Below the pieces are notes generated by a model. That model saw nothing but the letters and a program-made list of their open reading frames with translations, was not told the origin of the DNA and searched no databases. Positions 27,511 through 30,080 of a DNA stretch of 30,080 bases are shown here, in pieces. Where the stretch lies: positions 1 through 30,080 of the IMG/VR virus record IMGVR_UViG_3300024255_002144; one strand, 5' to 3'. The stretch comes from a virus. Both the position numbers and the translations under genes were made by a program. Positions within the stretch are counted from its first letter, which is position 1, and each line of letters opens with the position of its first letter.

Positions 27511-28203
27511 TTACTCACTCCAATAATTTTTTTGCGCTGAAGTATCAAAATCAAAACCCCACTGATCAATATCATCCTTGTACCAATCCGCGACAATTTG
27601 AATTGTTTCTGAAGTATATATATCCTGATAACGCTTATTATTAATTGCAGTTACATTTCTTGGTCCAGTCATAAATGGTAAATTTAAATATTTGCATATT
27701 TCTTCATCTAAATGTTCAAGACGTAAAATATCACACCGCATAATGCCCTTATCACATGTCACGTAATCTTTTGCTGGATACCAGCCTCGCACAGCTCGAT
27801 GCCACATATATTCTGACTCGCCCCATTTATGTCTTTCATCGAGAAATGCTTCAAACGAAGATGTATCTGCGTAATCTGTTTTTCCAAACTGATTAGAACC
27901 TTCTTCGTGATATATGACTTTTTTAGCAAAAAAATATCTTGATACAACTCTATCCCAAGGATTTCTTACAATTGCAAAAAAAATCATTTTATCTTGTAAT
28001 TCTTTATTAATATCTTTCCATCTAGCATGCTCAAATCCGTCATGCTCACCTAACTGCTGCATTTTATTTCTAACAGATATGGCATAATTTTGATTTTTAT
28101 GAGTATCTGGCGTAGCAAGCATTACTTTAGGTCTAGCAATGTTACTTCGCCTAATAGTCATTCCACCATTTTTTGGAATATGTATAAAAAATTTTTGTAT
28201 CAC
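27511..28203 (-). CDS. PAPS-dependent sulfotransferase-like protein, 230 aa
   Basis: HIPKNGGMTIR (8-18) is the 5'-phosphosulfate loop and IVRNPWDRVVSRYFF (78-92) the 3'-phosphate loop with Arg80 and Ser88, as in Sulfotransfer_2 proteins. The C-terminal Y..D segment near residue 210 also fits. Expected reaction: transfer of sulfate from PAPS to a glycan hydroxyl. No membrane anchor, so it is cytosolic. ATGA overlap with the next glycosyltransferase gene. Confidence 0.85.
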   Translation of the reverse strand: MIQKFFIHIPKNGGMTIRRSNIARPKVMLATPDTHKNQNYAISVRNKMQQLGEHDGFEHARWKDINKELQDKMIFFAIVRNPWDRVVSRYFFAKKVIYHEEGSNQFGKTDYADTSSFEAFLDERHKWGESEYMWHRAVRGWYPAKDYVTCDKGIMRCDILRLEHLDEEICKYLNLPFMTGPRNVTAINNKRYQDIYTSETIQIVADWYKDDIDQWGFDFDTSAQKNYWSE

Positions 28204-28979
28204 TCTACTAACTTTCTTAGTTCATCTACATTCTCACCGCGGTTGGGCAACTTGTCTTTTAAAAAAAAGTGCACAAAATGGCATTCTTTAATTTTGGTAT
28301 TAGCTGTAAATAGTCCGTTCCATTTCCAATCCATATTCTTAACTGGCATCTTTTCTTCTTTTACCCAAGTATTTAGAAGCGTCTGATCTGTTGACCATTT
28401 CCATGCACTCAGTCCATCAACAAATGGTTTAAATTCTGGCCTACGAATAAATTGTAAAGGTGTTTCACCTCTTAAATATTTAGATATTTTTTTATTCATT
28501 ACCATCATTCCCATGTTAAAGAATTCAGCACCTAAATCATTCCATTTCCAATCTATACTTTTTAGATTACCATATTGCATTCTTGAATAATTGTAAATTT
28601 TATTTTTATATGCCGAATTAAGTGGCATAGTTCTTTCTACAACTCCGCCAAAAGCGTATTCTTCACCTAAGTCTTCAAAAATATTTGGTGCGTCTGGCCT
28701 AATCCATATGTCAGCATCGATAATGGCTACTTGATCATAATTTTTTAGATATGCAAAAGCATTCTCTTTCTCATAGATTGGTAAATATCCACCATATTTT
28801 TCATACGATTCTTTACTTCTATTTGTTTGAAAAACATCGGGCTTAATCATTAGAATAGGAGTTTTTTGTACCTCGTGATCAATACCATATTTTTTACAAT
28901 ATGCTTTTACTGAAGCTACGCAGTGATCATACAGTTTAGATTTTTTGCCAACATATACCTGATATATTAATCTTTTCAC
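28200..28979 (-). CDS. DxD glycosyltransferase (GT8-like), 259 aa
   Basis: VAIIDADIWI (84-93) supplies Asp88-x-Asp90. A FFNMGMMVMNK segment and STDQTLLNTW match GT8-type acceptor regions. Soluble. It overlaps the sulfotransferase gene by four bases, which suggests the two act on the same glycan. Donor unknown. Confidence 0.75.
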   Translation of the reverse strand: MKRLIYQVYVGKKSKLYDHCVASVKAYCKKYGIDHEVQKTPILMIKPDVFQTNRSKESYEKYGGYLPIYEKENAFAYLKNYDQVAIIDADIWIRPDAPNIFEDLGEEYAFGGVVERTMPLNSAYKNKIYNYSRMQYGNLKSIDWKWNDLGAEFFNMGMMVMNKKISKYLRGETPLQFIRRPEFKPFVDGLSAWKWSTDQTLLNTWVKEEKMPVKNMDWKWNGLFTANTKIKECHFVHFFLKDKLPNRGENVDELRKLVE

Positions 28980-29001
28980 TTGTCATACCTTTCCATATCT
29001 G

Positions 29002-29778
29002 TTACCATTTAAAATTTCCTAACATTATTTCTTTTCTACTTACACGATTAGGGTTATCTAATTTAGTTGGAAATATAACGTCGTCATCTGTAAATTCTAC
29101 TAGATCGTTTCGTACATAAGAAACTTCAATAACTTCAGCACATGTTTTTTCATTTATTAAAAATGACCTAGCATGGTTATTTCCATGAATATGATATGGA
29201 GTAAAATTTTCCCTCAGAGTTTTAAATGTATTAACAATTTTATCATAGCCATCTGGATGTTTTACATCATTTGTTAACATATCACCTAACCAATGAAATT
29301 CAATAGTCATCTGTGAAAACTGACATAACGTTTCCTGAGAAGAACTTGTGAAAATATCCCACTCAGCTCCTTCAATATCACATTGTAATACCATATTTTT
29401 TACATCACTATGGCCATTATCCTTTATAATTTGTTCTATTGTTTTTAGCTTATCTGTATTACTAGATCCTATCCCAACTTTATGAAAAACTAAATTAGGA
29501 TCATTACTATTATGGCGATCAACAGTGTGATCGTACATATGAATCTCACATTTATATTCTTTTGACATATGTGATTCCCATGACACATTTCTTCCAACAC
29601 CAAAAGAATACGCAGGGTTTGATGTATGAATATAATCATCAATCATAATATATCCGCCGTCATGCGGAGATCCAATTCTTTTCAATGTTACATTTTTAGG
29701 TTTTCTAGGATTTACATGACTAAGTGCTTCGGCAAGTTTATCATCATTTGCTAGCAACATTTTCAATTCTGATAACAT
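29002..29778 (-). CDS. FkbM-like methyltransferase, 258 aa
   Basis: The order KRIGSPHDGGY (33-43), SFGVG (58-62), YDHT (82-85), DIEGAEWD (134-141) and TIEFHWLG (158-165) is that of FkbM/Methyltransf_22-type SAM-dependent enzymes, which often O-methylate sugars. ATG 29778 is supported by GGAG 8 nt upstream; the frame could open at 29811 but that lies inside the preceding gene. Cytosolic. Confidence 0.8.
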   Translation of the reverse strand: MLSELKMLLANDDKLAEALSHVNPRKPKNVTLKRIGSPHDGGYIMIDDYIHTSNPAYSFGVGRNVSWESHMSKEYKCEIHMYDHTVDRHNSNDPNLVFHKVGIGSSNTDKLKTIEQIIKDNGHSDVKNMVLQCDIEGAEWDIFTSSSQETLCQFSQMTIEFHWLGDMLTNDVKHPDGYDKIVNTFKTLRENFTPYHIHGNNHARSFLINEKTCAEVIEVSYVRNDLVEFTDDDVIFPTKLDNPNRVSRKEIMLGNFKW

Positions 29779-29782
29779 AATA

Positions 29783-30080
29783 TTACTCCACTGAGTGTGA
29801 TTTATATTCAATAAAATCTGAGTTAGTCAATTCATTAATTTTTCTTTTAACATCTGCTCTCATATCATTTAGTATATATACTGATCGAGAGAGCTCAATA
29901 AATTTAGTTCCAAAATCTTTAACTTTTTCACATTGCCTTTTACCGTCCTCAATATCCCATAACTCACTATTAATAGCTAACAATATTCCAACAAGAGAAT
30001 CTATTGTACTTGAGTTAGTCTCGTCTTGTTTAATACTTAATAACATATCAAGTTCTTTACTATCACCTATTCCGTGAGCT
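29783..30080 (-). CDS. DUF6165-like protein, N-terminus outside window
   Basis: The frame is open from the right edge to its stop at 29783, so the start lies outside. The segment LWDIEDGKRQCEKVKDFG followed by FIELSRSVYILNDMRADVKR and INELTNSDF fits a family I recall as DUF6165, found next to glycan genes in marine bacteria and phages. All helical. An ATG at 30046 exists but the frame continues upstream without a stop. Confidence 0.75.
   Translation of the reverse strand, partial: AHGIGDSKELDMLLSIKQDETNSSTIDSLVGILLAINSELWDIEDGKRQCEKVKDFGTKFIELSRSVYILNDMRADVKRKINELTNSDFIEYKSHSVE

Noticed and set aside
1-30080. CRISPR arrays, insertion sequences, integrase or attachment sites
   Set aside because: No regularly spaced repeat set, transposase or integrase motif was seen; the direct repeats found are short and local.

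Overview
This window looks like part of an AT-rich, T4-like (tailed, contractile-type) marine bacteriophage genome. The evidence is: every supported gene lies on the minus strand in tightly overlapping ATGA/TAATG chains; several genes are preceded by the T4-type late promoter octamer TATAAATA; there is a small tRNA cluster; an A-type Fe-S carrier (HesB/IscA) is present, a known cargo of marine T4-like phages; many tiny proteins are encoded; and several late genes begin with MKTF-like N-termini that resemble the T4 capsid-targeting sequence. The host cannot be fixed from this window. The cargo (a BMP-type solute-binding protein and surface-sugar genes) suggests a marine Gram-negative bacterium. 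Coordinates rise from left to right, but transcription runs from right to left.

Right part (17.5-30.1 kb): a long surface-glycan operon. In transcription order it holds a DUF6165-like protein (cut by the window edge), an FkbM-type methyltransferase, a DxD glycosyltransferase, a PAPS-type sulfotransferase, a class I methyltransferase, a CAP59-like glycosyltransferase, a ColD-like dehydratase with His in place of the PLP lysine, GDP-mannose 4,6-dehydratase, a DxD glycosyltransferase, a UDP-glucuronate 4-epimerase-like protein, a GT25-like protein, a periplasmic BMP-family solute-binding protein, a 2OG-Fe(II) oxygenase, another GT25-like protein, a DxD glycosyltransferase and a GT42/DUF115-like protein. 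The operon ends at a terminator fused to an early promoter (17.45-17.51 kb). Gmd plus ColD points to a GDP-linked 3,6-dideoxyhexose.

Middle (9.4-17.4 kb): late and translation-related genes. There are two tandem ADP-ribosyltransferase-like proteins and small companions with capsid-targeting-like N-termini, so an injected internal-protein cassette is likely. There are tRNA-Arg(TCT), a CAT tRNA, a highly structured 160-nt non-coding region, and an odd class II tRNA with apparent anticodon GTT just downstream of an AspRS/AsnRS-like catalytic domain. A class 3 lipase sits under a late promoter.

Left part (1-9.4 kb): early-type modules of small unknown proteins, driven by at least eight sigma70-like promoters of one design (TTTACA or TTTACT, 17-bp spacer, TAnnnT). 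They include a SpoT/MESH1-like HD hydrolase, two HExxH metallopeptidases, a DUF2693-like protein, a lipoprotein-like and a glycine-zipper exported protein, clusters of membrane micro-proteins, and two genes whose coding strand is almost free of G. Small genes of 25-58 codons were read directly from the sequence. All functional names are from motif recognition; no database search was run.
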